Shown here piece after piece: positions 33,901 to 44,275 of a stretch of DNA of 64,000 nucleotides. The position numbers and the translations under genes are program-made. Location of the stretch: positions 4,030,001-4,094,000 of the forward strand of contig NZ_JAPNKA010000001.1 of NCBI RefSeq assembly GCF_026626635.1. The letters run 5' to 3'. The notes beneath the pieces are model-generated. The model was not told the DNA's origin. It made no database searches and saw only the letters and a list, made by a program, of their open reading frames with translations. This DNA comes from Archangium lansingense. Lineage in GTDB: Bacteria; Myxococcota; Myxococcia; Myxococcales; Myxococcaceae. How positions within the stretch are numbered: the first letter of the stretch is position 1; the number at the start of each line of letters is the position of its first letter.

Positions 33901-36900
33901 CTCAACCGAGATGCTGCGGGTCAGATCGCCCTTGGCCACCGCGGTGGCGACCTCGGCGAGCGAGCGCACCTGGGTGGTGAGCGAGCCGGCCATCGAGTTC
34001 ACGTTGTCCGTGAGGTCCTTCCACGTACCGGCGGCGCCGGGCACCTTGGCCTGGCCACCCAGCTTACCCTCGATACCCACCTCACGGGCCACCGTGGTCA
34101 CCTGGTCGGCGAAGGTGGCCAGCGTGTCGATCATCCCGTTGATGGTGTCGGCGAGGGCGGCGATCTCTCCCTTGGCGACGAGGGCCAGCTTGCGCTTCAG
34201 GTCACCGGCGGCGACGGCCGTCACGACCGTGGCGATGCCGCGCACCTGGGCGGTGAGGTTGCTGGCCATGCTGTTCACGTTGTCCGTGAGGTCCTTCCAG
34301 ATGCCGGCGACGCCCTGCACCTGCGCCTGGCCGCCCAGCTTTCCTTCGGTACCCACCTCGCGGGCCACGCGGGTCACTTCGGAAGCGAAGGACGAGAGCT
34401 GATCCACCATCGTGTTGATGGTCTGCTTCAGCTCCAGAATCTCGCCCTTCACATCCACGGTGATCTTCTTGGAGAGATCACCCATGGCGACGGCGGTGGT
34501 CACCTTGGCGATGTCGCGCACCTGAGCGGTCAGGTTGCTCGCCATGCTGTTCACGTTGTCGGTCAGGTCCTTCCAGGTGCCGCTGACGCCCTTCACCTGC
34601 GCCTGGCCGCCCAGCTTTCCTTCCGTACCCACTTCCTTGGCGACGCGGGTCACTTCGGAAGCGAAGGAGGAGAGCTGATCCACCATCGTGTTGATGGTGT
34701 TCTTCAGCTCCAGAATCTCGCCCTTCACGTCCACGGTGATCTTCTTGGACAGATCGCCCCGGGCAACGGCGGTGGTCACCTCGGCGATGTTGCGCACCTG
34801 GTCGGTCAGGTTGCTCGCCATGGAGTTCACGTTGTCCGTGAGGTCCTTCCACGTGCCGGACACGCCCTTCACCTGGGCCTGGCCGCCGAGCTTTCCTTCC
34901 GTACCCACCTCGCGGGCAACGCGGGTCACCTCACCGGAGAAGGTGTTGAGGTTGTCCACCATCGTGTTGATGGTGTTCTTCAGCTCCAGAATCTCGCCGC
35001 GCACATCCACGGTGATCTTCTGGCCGAGGTCACCGTTGGCAACGGCGGTGGCCACCTTGGCGATGTCACGCACCTGGGCGGTGAGGCCGCTGGCCATGGA
35101 GTTCACGCTGTCGGTGAGGTCCTTCCACGTACCGGCGACGCCGCGCACGATGGCCTGACCGCCGAGCTTTCCTTCCGTACCCACCTCGCGGGCGACGCGG
35201 GTCACTTCGGAGGCGAACGAGGAGAGCTGGTCCACCATCGTGTTGATGGTGTTCTTCAGCTCCAGAATCTCGCCCTTCACGTCCACGGTGACCTTCTTGG
35301 AGAGGTCGCCGTTGGCCACGGCCGCCGTCACCTTGGCGATGTCGCGCACCTGAGCGGTGAGGTTACCGGCCATGGAGTTCACGTTGTCCGTGAGGTCCTT
35401 CCAGGTGCCGGAGACGCCTTCCACCTGGGCCTGGCCGCCCAGCTTTCCTTCGGTACCCACTTCCTTGGCGACGCGGGTCACTTCGGAGGCGAACGAGGAG
35501 AGCTGATCCACCATCGTGTTGATGGTGTTCTTCAGGGCGAGAATCTCGCCCTTCACGTCCACGGTGATCTTCTTGGACAGATCGCCCCGGGCCACGGCGG
35601 TGGTCACCTCGGCGATGTTGCGCACCTGGCCGGTCAGGTTGGAGGCCATCTGGTTCACGTTGTCCGTGAGGTCCTTCCAGGTGCCGGCAACGTCCTTCAC
35701 CTGGGCCTGACCACCGAGCTTGCCCTCCGTACCTACCTCGCGAGCGACGCGCGTTACCTCGACGGAGAAGGTGTTGAGGTTGTCCACCATCTTGTTGATG
35801 GTGTTCTTCAGCTCGAGAATCTCGCCGCGCACGTCCACGGTGATCTTCTGGCCCAGGTCGCCATTGGCCACCGCGGTGGCCACCTTGGCGATGTCACGCA
35901 CCTGGGCGGTGAGGCCGCTGGCCATGGAGTTCACGTTGTCCGTGAGGTCCTTCCACGTACCGGCGACGCCTTCCACCTTGGCCTGGCCGCCCAGCTTGCC
36001 CTCGGTGCCCACTTCCTTGGCGACGCGGGTCACTTCCGAGGCGAAGGACGAGAGCTGATCCACCATCGTGTTGATGGTGTTCTTGAGGGCCAGAATCTCG
36101 CCCTTCACGTCCACGGTGACCTTCTTGCTGAGGTCGCCGCGGGCCACCGCCGTGGTGACATCCGCGATGTCACGCACCTGGGCGGTGAGGTTGCTGGCCA
36201 TCTGGTTCACGCTGTCGGTGAGGTCCTTCCAGGTGCCGCTGACGCCCTCCACCTTGGCCTGGCCGCCCAGCTTTCCTTCGGTACCCACCTCGCGGGCAAC
36301 GCGGGTCACCTCGCCAGAGAAGGTGTTGAGGTTGTCCACCATCTTGTTGATGGTGTTCTTCAGCTCGAGGATTTCGCCCTTCACGTCCACGGTGACCTTC
36401 TGGCCGAGGTCACCGTTGGCCACCGCGGTAGCGACCTTGGCGATGTCACGCACCTGGGCGGTGAGGCCGCTGGCCATGGAGTTCACGTTGTCCGTGAGGT
36501 CCTTCCACGTACCGGACACGCCCTTCACCTGGGCCTGACCGCCGAGCTTACCCTCGGTACCCACTTCGCGGGCCACACGGGTCACTTCGCCGGAGAAGGT
36601 GTTGAGGTTGTCCACCATCGTGTTGATGGTCTGCTTCAGCTCGGCGATCTCCCCGCGCACGTCCACGGTGATCTTCTTGGACAGGTCGCCGTTGGCCACG
36701 GCGGTGGTCACGTCGGCGATGTTACGCACCTGGGCGGTGAGGTTGCTCGCCATCAGGTTCACGCTGTCGGTGAGCTCCTTCCAGGTGCCGGACACGCCGC
36801 GCAGCACGGCCTGGCCGCCCAGCTTTCCTTCGGTACCCACCTCGCGGGCCACGCGCGTCACTTCGCTGGCGAACGAGGCGAGCTGGGCCACGGTGCTGTT

Positions 36901-37344
36901 GACCACCTGGGCGGTGCGGAGGAACTCGCCCTTGAGGGGACGGTCCTCGAAGTCCAGCGCCATGGTCTGGGTGAGGTCACCCTTGGCCACCGCGCCGATC
37001 ACGCGGGCCACCTCGGTGGTGGGCTGCGCCAGGTCGGCGATGAGCGAGTTCACCGCCTCCACGCATGACTGGTAGCCGCCCACGGCGCCGTTGAGCGTGG
37101 CGCGCTGATTGATGCGGCCCTCGCGGCCCACCACCTGGCTGACGCGCTCCAGCTCGTGCGCCAGCGCCTGGTTGAGGGTGATGACCTCGTTGAACGTGTC
37201 GTAGATCTTCCCCGTGGTCCCTGTCCGGTCCTCGGGCATGCGGACGCTGAAGTCTCCCTTGCGGAGCGACTGGAGCGTCTTGAGGAGGAGCTTGGGATCG
37301 AGCGCGTTGCTTTCGGCGGGCGCCTTGTCGGACTGCGTTGCCAT
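30907..37344 (-). CDS. Giant poly-HAMP hybrid histidine kinase with three receivers
   Basis: 2145 aa from the ATG at 37344 (AGGAG upstream). Residues about 50-1150 are twelve units of about 92 aa, each with HAMP-like helices (TWKDLTDNVNSMASNLTAQV, GDLSKKITVDVKGE, EGKLGGQA). A GAF domain follows (about 1200-1340), then a long coiled coil rich in Gln, Glu and Leu, HisKA (FLANMSHELRTPLN), HATPase (DTGIGIPENKQ, GGTGLGLSI) and three receivers, each with its Asp (TLDIGLP, VLDLGLP, LMDVMMP). No transmembrane helix is visible, so it is cytoplasmic. HAMP stacks of this type occur in fungal group III kinases (Nik1), which have five or six. It lies between a second hybrid kinase and cheR, all on one strand. 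Confidence 0.93.
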   Translation of the reverse strand: MATQSDKAPAESNALDPKLLLKTLQSLRKGDFSVRMPEDRTGTTGKIYDTFNEVITLNQALAHELERVSQVVGREGRINQRATLNGAVGGYQSCVEAVNSLIADLAQPTTEVARVIGAVAKGDLTQTMALDFEDRPLKGEFLRTAQVVNSTVAQLASFASEVTRVAREVGTEGKLGGQAVLRGVSGTWKELTDSVNLMASNLTAQVRNIADVTTAVANGDLSKKITVDVRGEIAELKQTINTMVDNLNTFSGEVTRVAREVGTEGKLGGQAQVKGVSGTWKDLTDNVNSMASGLTAQVRDIAKVATAVANGDLGQKVTVDVKGEILELKNTINKMVDNLNTFSGEVTRVAREVGTEGKLGGQAKVEGVSGTWKDLTDSVNQMASNLTAQVRDIADVTTAVARGDLSKKVTVDVKGEILALKNTINTMVDQLSSFASEVTRVAKEVGTEGKLGGQAKVEGVAGTWKDLTDNVNSMASGLTAQVRDIAKVATAVANGDLGQKITVDVRGEILELKNTINKMVDNLNTFSVEVTRVAREVGTEGKLGGQAQVKDVAGTWKDLTDNVNQMASNLTGQVRNIAEVTTAVARGDLSKKITVDVKGEILALKNTINTMVDQLSSFASEVTRVAKEVGTEGKLGGQAQVEGVSGTWKDLTDNVNSMAGNLTAQVRDIAKVTAAVANGDLSKKVTVDVKGEILELKNTINTMVDQLSSFASEVTRVAREVGTEGKLGGQAIVRGVAGTWKDLTDSVNSMASGLTAQVRDIAKVATAVANGDLGQKITVDVRGEILELKNTINTMVDNLNTFSGEVTRVAREVGTEGKLGGQAQVKGVSGTWKDLTDNVNSMASNLTDQVRNIAEVTTAVARGDLSKKITVDVKGEILELKNTINTMVDQLSSFASEVTRVAKEVGTEGKLGGQAQVKGVSGTWKDLTDNVNSMASNLTAQVRDIAKVTTAVAMGDLSKKITVDVKGEILELKQTINTMVDQLSSFASEVTRVAREVGTEGKLGGQAQVQGVAGIWKDLTDNVNSMASNLTAQVRGIATVVTAVAAGDLKRKLALVAKGEIAALADTINGMIDTLATFADQVTTVAREVGIEGKLGGQAKVPGAAGTWKDLTDNVNSMAGSLTTQVRSLAEVATAVAKGDLTRSISVEAQGEMAALKDNINQMIANLRDTTQKNTEQDWLKTNLARFTRLLQGQRELETVSKLILKELAPLVQAQHGVFYLMDGAEKTQALRLLSAYAYKERKSLANSFKLGEGLVGQCALEKDRILLTDVPDDYIRINSGLGEAKPLNIVVLPVIFEGQVKAVIELASFYRFSETHLSFLDQLTESIGIVLNTIAAGMRTEELLKQSQSLADELRSQQQELTETNRRLEQQAKSLQASEERLKQQQEELQQTNEELEERSRLLQVQNMEVERKNREIEQAKVALEERAQQLALSSKYKSEFLANMSHELRTPLNSLLILSKLLAENSEGNLSGRQVEFAQTIHGAGSDLLSLINDILDLSKIESGTMSVDVDEVALVSLKDFVERTFRQVAVDRKLGFKLDFAQALPSHILTDGRRLQQVLKNLLANAFKFTEEGQVTMDVRPARSGWSLDHPVLNQGGAVLAFSVIDTGIGIPENKQRIIFEAFQQADGTTSRKYGGTGLGLSISREIAKLLGGEIKVTSAPGKGSTFTLFVPQTYVPVTSQIRSQQVGTGNGTGNGNIERATTEARLNALRAEVETAAQDAELAREEEVEDDRRNIQPGDRTLLIIEDDIVFARIVLSLAREKGFKGMVALRGDTGLAMARQYRPEAITLDIGLPVIDGWNLLDRLKHDSRTRHIPVHIISASEEQRSRGLRQGALAVLQKPATREVLGDALSRVKGFIERPVKNLLVVEDDQRQRDSIVTLIGNGDVKTTAVGSGQDALNAMQERYFDCVVLDLGLPDMTGLQLIETMKARGHTPPIIVYTGKELSEEEETVLKRVTDAIIIKSVKSPEQLLDETALFLHRVEANLPESKRAMIKQVHQSDPVLAGKKVLVVDDDVRNIFALTSVLEKHKMQVLYAENGRKGIDIIRATPDLNVVLMDVMMPEMDGYETMRAIRQVNELKTLPIIALTAKAMKGDREKCIDAGASDYITKPVETDQLLSLLRVWLFKNAERAHSGGNSNNG
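33925..36960 (-). repeat. Eleven in-phase 276-bp coding repeats (HAMP units)
   Basis: A marker inside the unit (the LGGQA codons) recurs at 34055, 34331, 34607, 34883, 35159, 35435, 35711, 35987, 36263, 36539 and 36815, that is every 276 bp without a single insertion or deletion. Neighbouring units are nearly identical in DNA, the outermost less so, and a twelfth diverged unit lies at the N-terminal end. The array limits given are approximate. Such arrays change copy number by recombination and are easily collapsed in short-read assemblies. Confidence 0.9.
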
Positions 37345-37428
37345 GGTGTGGGGCTTCTCCTGTGCTGCTTGCTCGGCAGAACGGACCCCCATGGGGGCCG
37401 CCCACCGTCACCTGGGGGGAGTGCGGCC

Positions 37429-39714
37429 TCAGGCCGCCGTACAGAGCTTCTTCAGGACTTGAGAGAGGTCATCCGAGGACACCGGCTTCACGAGGTGGGC
37501 GTCGAAGCCCGCCTCGAGGGCGCGTTTTCGGTCCTCGGGGTGGCCGTAGCCGGTGAGGGCCACGAGCCGGGTCTCGGAGCCGCTGGCGGAGGCGCGGACC
37601 AGCTCCGCCACCTTGTAGCCGTCCAGCTCCGGAATGCCGATATCCACCAGTGCCACCTGGGGTTTCTGGGAGAGCACGAGGTCCACGGCCGAGCGTCCAT
37701 CGCTGGCCTCCTGCACGCGGTGGCCATGGAGCTCCAGCAGGTCGCGCAGCGTCTCGCGGATGTCCGGGTTGTCCTCCACGAGGAGGATGTGGAGGGGCTG
37801 CAGCTTGTTGGCGGTGGTGGCGGCCTTCGCGATGCCGGGCAGGGAGAGCGCCGCGGGAATTTCAGGGGACACAGGCAGGCGGACGGTGAACTCGCTGCCC
37901 TGGGAGATGCCGTCGCTGCGGGCAGACACGCTGCCGCCGTGCATCTCCACCAGGCTGCGCACCAGGGTGAGGCCCAGGCCGAGCCCGCCCTGGGCACGGT
38001 CGCTGCCGGGGTCCACCTGCACGAAGAGCTCGAAGACGCGGTGGAGCATCTCCGGCGGCAGGCCAATGCCGTTGTCGCGCACGCTCAGCGCCAGCTCGTC
38101 GCCCTGACGCTCGGCCTTGAGCTGGATGCGGCCTCCGGAGGGCGTGTACTTGGCCGCGTTGTGCAGCAGGTTGGCCACCACCTGCGTCATGCGGGTGGGG
38201 TCCACGTTGAGCATCACCGACTCGGAGGGCATCGAGACGCTCAGCTCGTGGCGGCGCTGGGTGATGATGGGCTCGCAGGCCTGCACCGCCCCCTCCACCA
38301 CGTCCGAGAGGGCCACGAGGATGGGCTTGAGCTCCACCTTGCCGCGGGTGATGCGGCTGACGTCCAGCAGGTCATCCACCAGGCGCGTCATGTGCGCCAC
38401 CTGGCGGTCCGCGCTGGCGATGGTGCGCTGGAGGATATCGTCCTGCAACATGCGCATCCGGAAGACCTCGAGCGCATGGCGCACGGGGGCCAGGGGGTTG
38501 CGCAGCTCGTGCGCCAGCATGGCCAGGAACTCGTCCTTGCGGCGATCTGCCTCGCGCAGCGCACCGATGAGCCGCTCGCGCTCCAGGGCTACGGCGACCT
38601 GATCACACACGCCCTGCATCAGGGACAGCTCGTCGGCGGAGAAGGCCCGCATGGTGCGGGTGCCGAAGGCCAGCGTGCCCAGGACGCGGCCCTGGCTGAG
38701 CAGCGGGTAGCAGGCGAGTGCGGCCAGTCCCAGCTCTGGCGCGGCATCCGGGGCGGGCCCGTTGGCGGCGGCACCGGCGTCGAGCACCCAGCGCTTGTTC
38801 TCGGTGGCCACCCGGCCCGCGACCCCCTGGCCGTTCTGCAGGTGCTCCAGTCGCTGGAGCATCCCATCGGAGATGCCCGCGTGGGCCGCCAGCTCCAGCC
38901 CGCCATGGCCCTCCCGGAAGAGGTAGCCCAGGCAGACCTCGAGCCCCAGGTGCTCGACGATTTGATGGTGGACGCTGTTGAGGAGGGTACGCCCGTCGGG
39001 GCCCTTCAGCAGCCGGCTGGCGACGTCCGCCAGCAGCCGCAGCCGTGCATTGCTCTCGTGCAGCGCCGCCTGGGCCTGCTCCTTCTCATTGACCAGCCGC
39101 ACCAGCTCCTGGGCGCGCTGCTCGCGGGCCTCGGACACCTTGCGCTCGCGCTCCATCTCCTGCTCCAGCAGGGAGCGCTCATAGTGGGCGCGGGCCTCGG
39201 CCAGCTCGCGCTCGTGCTCGCGGCTCTCTGCCTGCCGCAGCAGCTCCGCCTGCCGGCGCACCTCTTCCGTCTTGCGGTGCAGGTCCAGGAAGACCGTCAC
39301 CTTCGTGCGGAAGATCTCCGGGACAATGGGCTTGAAGAGGTAGTCCACCGCGCCCAGCTCGTAGCCGCGCGAGACATTCACCTCGCTGCGGTTGTAGGCG
39401 GTGATGAAGATGATGGGGATGTGGCGCGTGCGCTCGCGCATGCGGATGAGGCTCGCGGTCTCATAGCCATCCATCCCTGGCATCTGTACGTCCAGGAGGA
39501 TGAGCGCGAAGTCTCTGTCCAGCAGCAGGCGGAGCGCTTCATCACCGGAAGAGGCGGTGACGATATTGGCACCCATGTCGGCCATGAGCACCTCCAGGGC
39601 GCGGAGGTTGGCCGGGGTGTCATCAACGGTCAGCACGTCTACACGTGGGAGCGCAGGGGGCGGGGACATGGTGGGCGAAGCGGGGGGCGCGCGAGCCGTC
39701 CGGGAATCAGACAC
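37429..39714 (-). CDS. Hybrid histidine kinase REC-GAF-HisKA-HATPase-REC
   Basis: 761 aa from a GTG with AAAGGA 5 bp upstream. An N-terminal receiver (Asp in LILLDVQMPGMDG) is followed by a coiled coil (about 145-230), a GAF domain (about 235-390), HisKA (FLAMLAHELRNPLAP), HATPase (RDNGIGLPPE, GGLGLGLTLV) and a C-terminal receiver (VALVDIGIPELDG). No membrane helix. The input is therefore another kinase through the first receiver and a ligand or partner through GAF. It is the first gene of an operon with the poly-HAMP kinase (84 bp gap) and cheR, which together could form a phosphorelay. Confidence 0.92.
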   Translation of the reverse strand: MSDSRTARAPPASPTMSPPPALPRVDVLTVDDTPANLRALEVLMADMGANIVTASSGDEALRLLLDRDFALILLDVQMPGMDGYETASLIRMRERTRHIPIIFITAYNRSEVNVSRGYELGAVDYLFKPIVPEIFRTKVTVFLDLHRKTEEVRRQAELLRQAESREHERELAEARAHYERSLLEQEMERERKVSEAREQRAQELVRLVNEKEQAQAALHESNARLRLLADVASRLLKGPDGRTLLNSVHHQIVEHLGLEVCLGYLFREGHGGLELAAHAGISDGMLQRLEHLQNGQGVAGRVATENKRWVLDAGAAANGPAPDAAPELGLAALACYPLLSQGRVLGTLAFGTRTMRAFSADELSLMQGVCDQVAVALERERLIGALREADRRKDEFLAMLAHELRNPLAPVRHALEVFRMRMLQDDILQRTIASADRQVAHMTRLVDDLLDVSRITRGKVELKPILVALSDVVEGAVQACEPIITQRRHELSVSMPSESVMLNVDPTRMTQVVANLLHNAAKYTPSGGRIQLKAERQGDELALSVRDNGIGLPPEMLHRVFELFVQVDPGSDRAQGGLGLGLTLVRSLVEMHGGSVSARSDGISQGSEFTVRLPVSPEIPAALSLPGIAKAATTANKLQPLHILLVEDNPDIRETLRDLLELHGHRVQEASDGRSAVDLVLSQKPQVALVDIGIPELDGYKVAELVRASASGSETRLVALTGYGHPEDRKRALEAGFDAHLVKPVSSDDLSQVLKKLCTAA

Positions 39715-39901
39715 CGTGATCCTTTAACCCCACTCACCCCTTCGACCCAGGGCGAACGATGTACGCCCTGTCGGCTGACTGACGACCAGACAGACAGCCG
39801 GGCCAACATGTGTTGGCCTCAGGACACCTGGGACGGGAAGACAGGCGAAGTGACTGGTGGCTGACATTTCGCCCTCGCCCCATGTCGGACGGGGCGGTAC
39901 C

Positions 39902-40282
39902 TCACTCCTTGTCGGGATGGGCGATCGTCTGGAGCGCCACGCGGAACAGCCGGAACCTGTCGGGCGGCAGCTCGCGGAGAATCATGGCGAGGCGCCGCAG
40001 CTCCGGGGAGTCACCGGGTGGGGGGGCCGGAGGTTCCGGCGGGAGCGGCTCTTCCGGAGGCTGCACCGCGAGGAGCACATCGGCGGAGACTCCCAGCAGG
40101 AGGCAGAGCGCCTTGAGCTTGGGCGTGCTGGGCACCATGTCTCCGCGCTCGATGCGGCCGTAGACGGTGGGGACGAACCCCACTGCCTTGGCCACCTGCT
40201 CCTGGGTGAGCTCCAGGCGCATCCGGGCCATGCGCAGCGCCGCGCCCAATCTGGGTTGTAGCTTCTCGTCCTTGGGGTGCAC
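39902..40282 (-). CDS. XRE-family transcriptional regulator
   Basis: 126 aa from a GTG. Residues about 10-70 form a Cro/CI-type helix-turn-helix: LGAALRMARMRLELTQEQVA, then AVGFVPTVYGRIERGDMVPS, where TVYGRIERG is the recognition helix region. A Pro-rich linker (PPEEPLPPEPPAPPPG) joins a short C-terminal helical segment. It would bind DNA as a dimer; targets are unknown. The hybrid-kinase operon starts 188 bp downstream on the same strand and the DUF423 gene lies upstream. Confidence 0.85.
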   Translation of the reverse strand: MHPKDEKLQPRLGAALRMARMRLELTQEQVAKAVGFVPTVYGRIERGDMVPSTPKLKALCLLLGVSADVLLAVQPPEEPLPPEPPAPPPGDSPELRRLAMILRELPPDRFRLFRVALQTIAHPDKE

Positions 40283-40330
40283 GCTCCGGACGATAGTCCC
40301 TTTCCGGGGTGGGGTGTCCCCCGGGGTGAC

Positions 40331-40702
40331 TCAGGCCGTCTGGCGCCAGGCGGCGAGGGCGAACAGCAGCCAACCCGCGAGGAACCCCAGCCCGCCCAGC
40401 GGGGTGATGGCGCCCAGGACGCGCACGCCGGAGAGCGCCAGCGCGTACAGGCTGCCGGAGAAGAGGAGGATGCCCACCAGCATGGCCCACCCGGCACCAT
40501 TCAACAGGGGGCTGGGACGCAGGTGCATCAGCAAGCCGATCGCGATCAACCCCAGCGAGTGATACATGTGGTAGCGCGCGCCAGTTTCGAAGATGGTCAG
40601 GAGGTCCGGGGCGAGCCTCGCCCGGAGCGCGTGCGCGCCGAACGCTCCCGCCGTCACGGACAGGAACGCGCTTGCCGCGCCGAGAATGAGCCACAGCCGC
40701 AT
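40331..40702 (-). CDS. DUF423 (YgdD-type) inner-membrane protein
   Basis: 123 aa, four hydrophobic helices. The N-terminal GAASAFLSVTAGAFGAHAL and the later FETGARYHMYHSLGLI are the conserved blocks of the DUF423/YgdD family. Family function is not known. It is encoded divergently from the SET-domain gene (82 bp between starts), and a hairpin made of CCGGGG and CCCCGG arms lies in the 48 bp between it and the XRE gene. Confidence 0.88.
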   Translation of the reverse strand: MRLWLILGAASAFLSVTAGAFGAHALRARLAPDLLTIFETGARYHMYHSLGLIAIGLLMHLRPSPLLNGAGWAMLVGILLFSGSLYALALSGVRVLGAITPLGGLGFLAGWLLFALAAWRQTA

Positions 40703-40784
40703 TGCCGAGCGCCTTTCTTTCCTCAGAGGTCCGACTGAGGCACCCTACCGCGCCTTTCCTGGCGCGTCTCTACTTCCTCTTCCG

Positions 40785-41453
40785 ATGCCTGCTCCCACCA
40801 CCAAGAAGCCTTCCTCCCGCAAGAAGCTCACCCTCACGACCCAGCCCTTCGAGCTGAGACCTTCGGCCATCCAGGGCCAGGGCGCCTTCGCCACGCGGCT
40901 CATCCGCAAGGGCTCGCGAATCATCGAGTACGTGGGTGAGCGCATCTCCCAGGCCGTGGCTGACGAGCGCTACGACGACACGGCCATGTCGCGCCACCAC
41001 ACCTTCCTCTTCAACGTGGACGAGGACACGGTCATCGACGCGGCGCACGAGGGCAACGACGCGCGCTTCATCAACCACTCGTGCGCCCCCAACTGCCAGG
41101 CCTTCCTCGAGGGGGACCGCATCTACATCTACGCCCTGCGCGACATCGGCGTGGGCGAGGAGCTCTCCTACGACTACTCCTACGACCGCACCGAGGACAT
41201 GGGCCCGGAGGAGGAGGCGCTCTACACGTGCCGGTGCGGCGCGGCCACCTGCCGGGGCACCATCCTCGCCCCGCTGGAGGAGAAGAAGGAGGAGGCGCCC
41301 CGGAAGAAGGCCCCGGTGAAGGCGTCGAAGAAGAAGTCGTCCGGCTCGGCCCGCAAGCCGCCGGTGAGCCGCAAGCAGAAGTCCACGGCGAAGTCCGGGC
41401 GCTCCGCTTCCGGGACGAAGAACCGTGCCCGGACCCGCTCGGCCCGCGGCTGA
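40785..41453 (+). CDS. SET-domain lysine methyltransferase with Lys-rich histone-H1-like tail
   Basis: 222 aa. The SET core (about 20-165) has every key motif: GQGAFATRLIRKG (SAM binding), RFINHSCAPN (94-103), GEELSYDYSYD (124-134) and a post-SET zinc site CRCGAATC (Cys149, 151, 156). These enzymes methylate lysine side chains of proteins with SAM. Residues 167-222 are almost only Lys, Arg, Ser, Ala and Pro (EEKKEEAPRKKAPVKASKKK), like the tails of histone H1 and some bacterial DNA-binding proteins, so the protein may bind DNA or methylate its own tail. An in-frame ATG at 40593 is antisense to DUF423 and is not used. No clear ribosome site precedes 40785. Confidence 0.85.
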   Translation: MPAPTTKKPSSRKKLTLTTQPFELRPSAIQGQGAFATRLIRKGSRIIEYVGERISQAVADERYDDTAMSRHHTFLFNVDEDTVIDAAHEGNDARFINHSCAPNCQAFLEGDRIYIYALRDIGVGEELSYDYSYDRTEDMGPEEEALYTCRCGAATCRGTILAPLEEKKEEAPRKKAPVKASKKKSSGSARKPPVSRKQKSTAKSGRSASGTKNRARTRSARG

Positions 41454-41465
41454 GTTGCGCATGCC

Positions 41466-41554
41466 CCCTCTCCCTCTGGGAGAGGGCGGGGGGTGAGGGT
41501 AGTCCCCTGCGTGGCTGAAGACCCTCACCCTGACCCTCTCCCAGCGGGAGAGGG
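41466..41554. repeat. Compound palindromic repeat (REP-like)
   Basis: Two hairpins with the same 9-bp arms CCCTCTCCC/GGGAGAGGG (41466-41486, loop TCT; 41534-41554, loop AGC) face each other across GGGTGAGGGT and ACCCTCACCC, so the whole 89 bp can form one large cruciform. A half copy occurs at 43795-43828, on the other side of the S9 peptidase gene. This looks like a dispersed REP or small MITE-type element rather than a terminator of one gene. Confidence 0.75.
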
Positions 41555-41724
41555 AAAATGGAGGGGATTTTGACGCAGGGTATGGGTCGGGGGCCGGGGA
41601 GGCGGTGGCACCGGTGCTGGCTGGGATGAACGGTGGACACTCGCGGTTGAAACGGGCACCGTCCCACCGCCTCGCGCCCCGGCCGTGTCCGAGGGCGTGA
41701 GCGGTTGACCCCACGGAGGACCCT

Positions 41725-43785
<2,061 letters not shown>

Positions 43786-43794
43786 GCACCCAAC

Positions 43795-43828
43795 CCCTCT
43801 CCCCCTGGGAGAGGGACGGGGTGAGGGT
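43795..43828. repeat. Half copy of the palindromic repeat
   Basis: The hairpin CCCTCTCCC-CCT-GGGAGAGGG (43795-43815) followed by ACGGGGTGAGGGT repeats the left half of the element at 41466. It starts 9 bp after the S9 peptidase stop and could also serve as its terminator. Confidence 0.7.
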
Positions 43829-43831
43829 ATA

Positions 43832-43864
43832 GGGGCCACCCGGGTTGAACTCCGGAGTGGCCCC
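43832..43864. terminator. Bidirectional hairpin between convergent genes
   Basis: GGGGCCAC (43832-43839) pairs with GTGGCCCC (43857-43864) and CCGG pairs with CCGG inside, with one bulged A and a GTTGAACT loop. It sits between the ends of the S9 peptidase and the small secreted protein. There is no T tract on either side, so intrinsic termination is likely but not certain. Confidence 0.5.
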
Positions 43865-43870
43865 CTGTGT

Positions 43871-44275
43871 TCAGAACGAGAAGTCCGCCTTGAGTACGCC
43901 CATTTGCAGAGCCATGCCCGAGGCGCCCGCGGTGGTCTCGTAGGCCAGGTCCAGGTCGAGCACGGAGAGCTGGTGTTCGCCCACGCGGAAGCGCAGGGGC
44001 GAGAGGGTCATCCCGAGAGCGCCGGCCGGCCCAATGGGAGACAGCGCATAGGACTCGGGGCGGGGAACCAGGGGATCTCCCACTCTCGACAGGGAGACGA
44101 CGAGCTCGGGGGGGCACACCCCCGTATCCCGCGAGGCCGTATCCAGGTGCATCTCAGCCACATGGCCGAGCAGGGTCAGGTAGCGCTCCTCGGTCTGGAT
44201 TTGGGGGGCAGCATGGGCGGCGTGGAGGGACAGAAGGAGGACGCCTGCGGCCCACCGTGCAGCAGCGCGCATCAT
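43871..44275 (-). CDS. Small secreted protein of the DUF4331 operon
   Basis: 134 aa. A signal peptide (MMRAAARWAAGVLLLSLHAAHA) is cleaved near AHA-AP. The mature part is beta-rich, with two short Gly/Pro-rich stretches and one Cys (GVCPPELVVSL). I do not recognise a family. It is the last gene of a three-gene operon: its ATG overlaps the stop of the TPR gene (44272-44275). Export and gene order suggest that it works with the DUF4331 protein outside the inner membrane. Confidence 0.65.
   Translation of the reverse strand: MMRAAARWAAGVLLLSLHAAHAAPQIQTEERYLTLLGHVAEMHLDTASRDTGVCPPELVVSLSRVGDPLVPRPESYALSPIGPAGALGMTLSPLRFRVGEHQLSVLDLDLAYETTAGASGMALQMGVLKADFSF

Noticed and set aside
30814..37068. 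Very long open frame opposite the poly-HAMP kinase (2084 codons)
   Set aside because: It mirrors the 276-bp repeats on the other strand; its protein is rich in His, Leu, Gly and Val with no domain. High third-position GC and lack of stops explain it.
37372..37437. Terminator between the two hybrid kinases
   Set aside because: Short GC palindromes (CCCCCATGGGGG and GCGGCCTCAGGCCGC) occur, but loops are too small and no T tract follows; the genes are more likely co-transcribed.
40593..40784. Upstream start for the SET protein
   Set aside because: The added segment is antisense to DUF423 and has no SET-related sequence.
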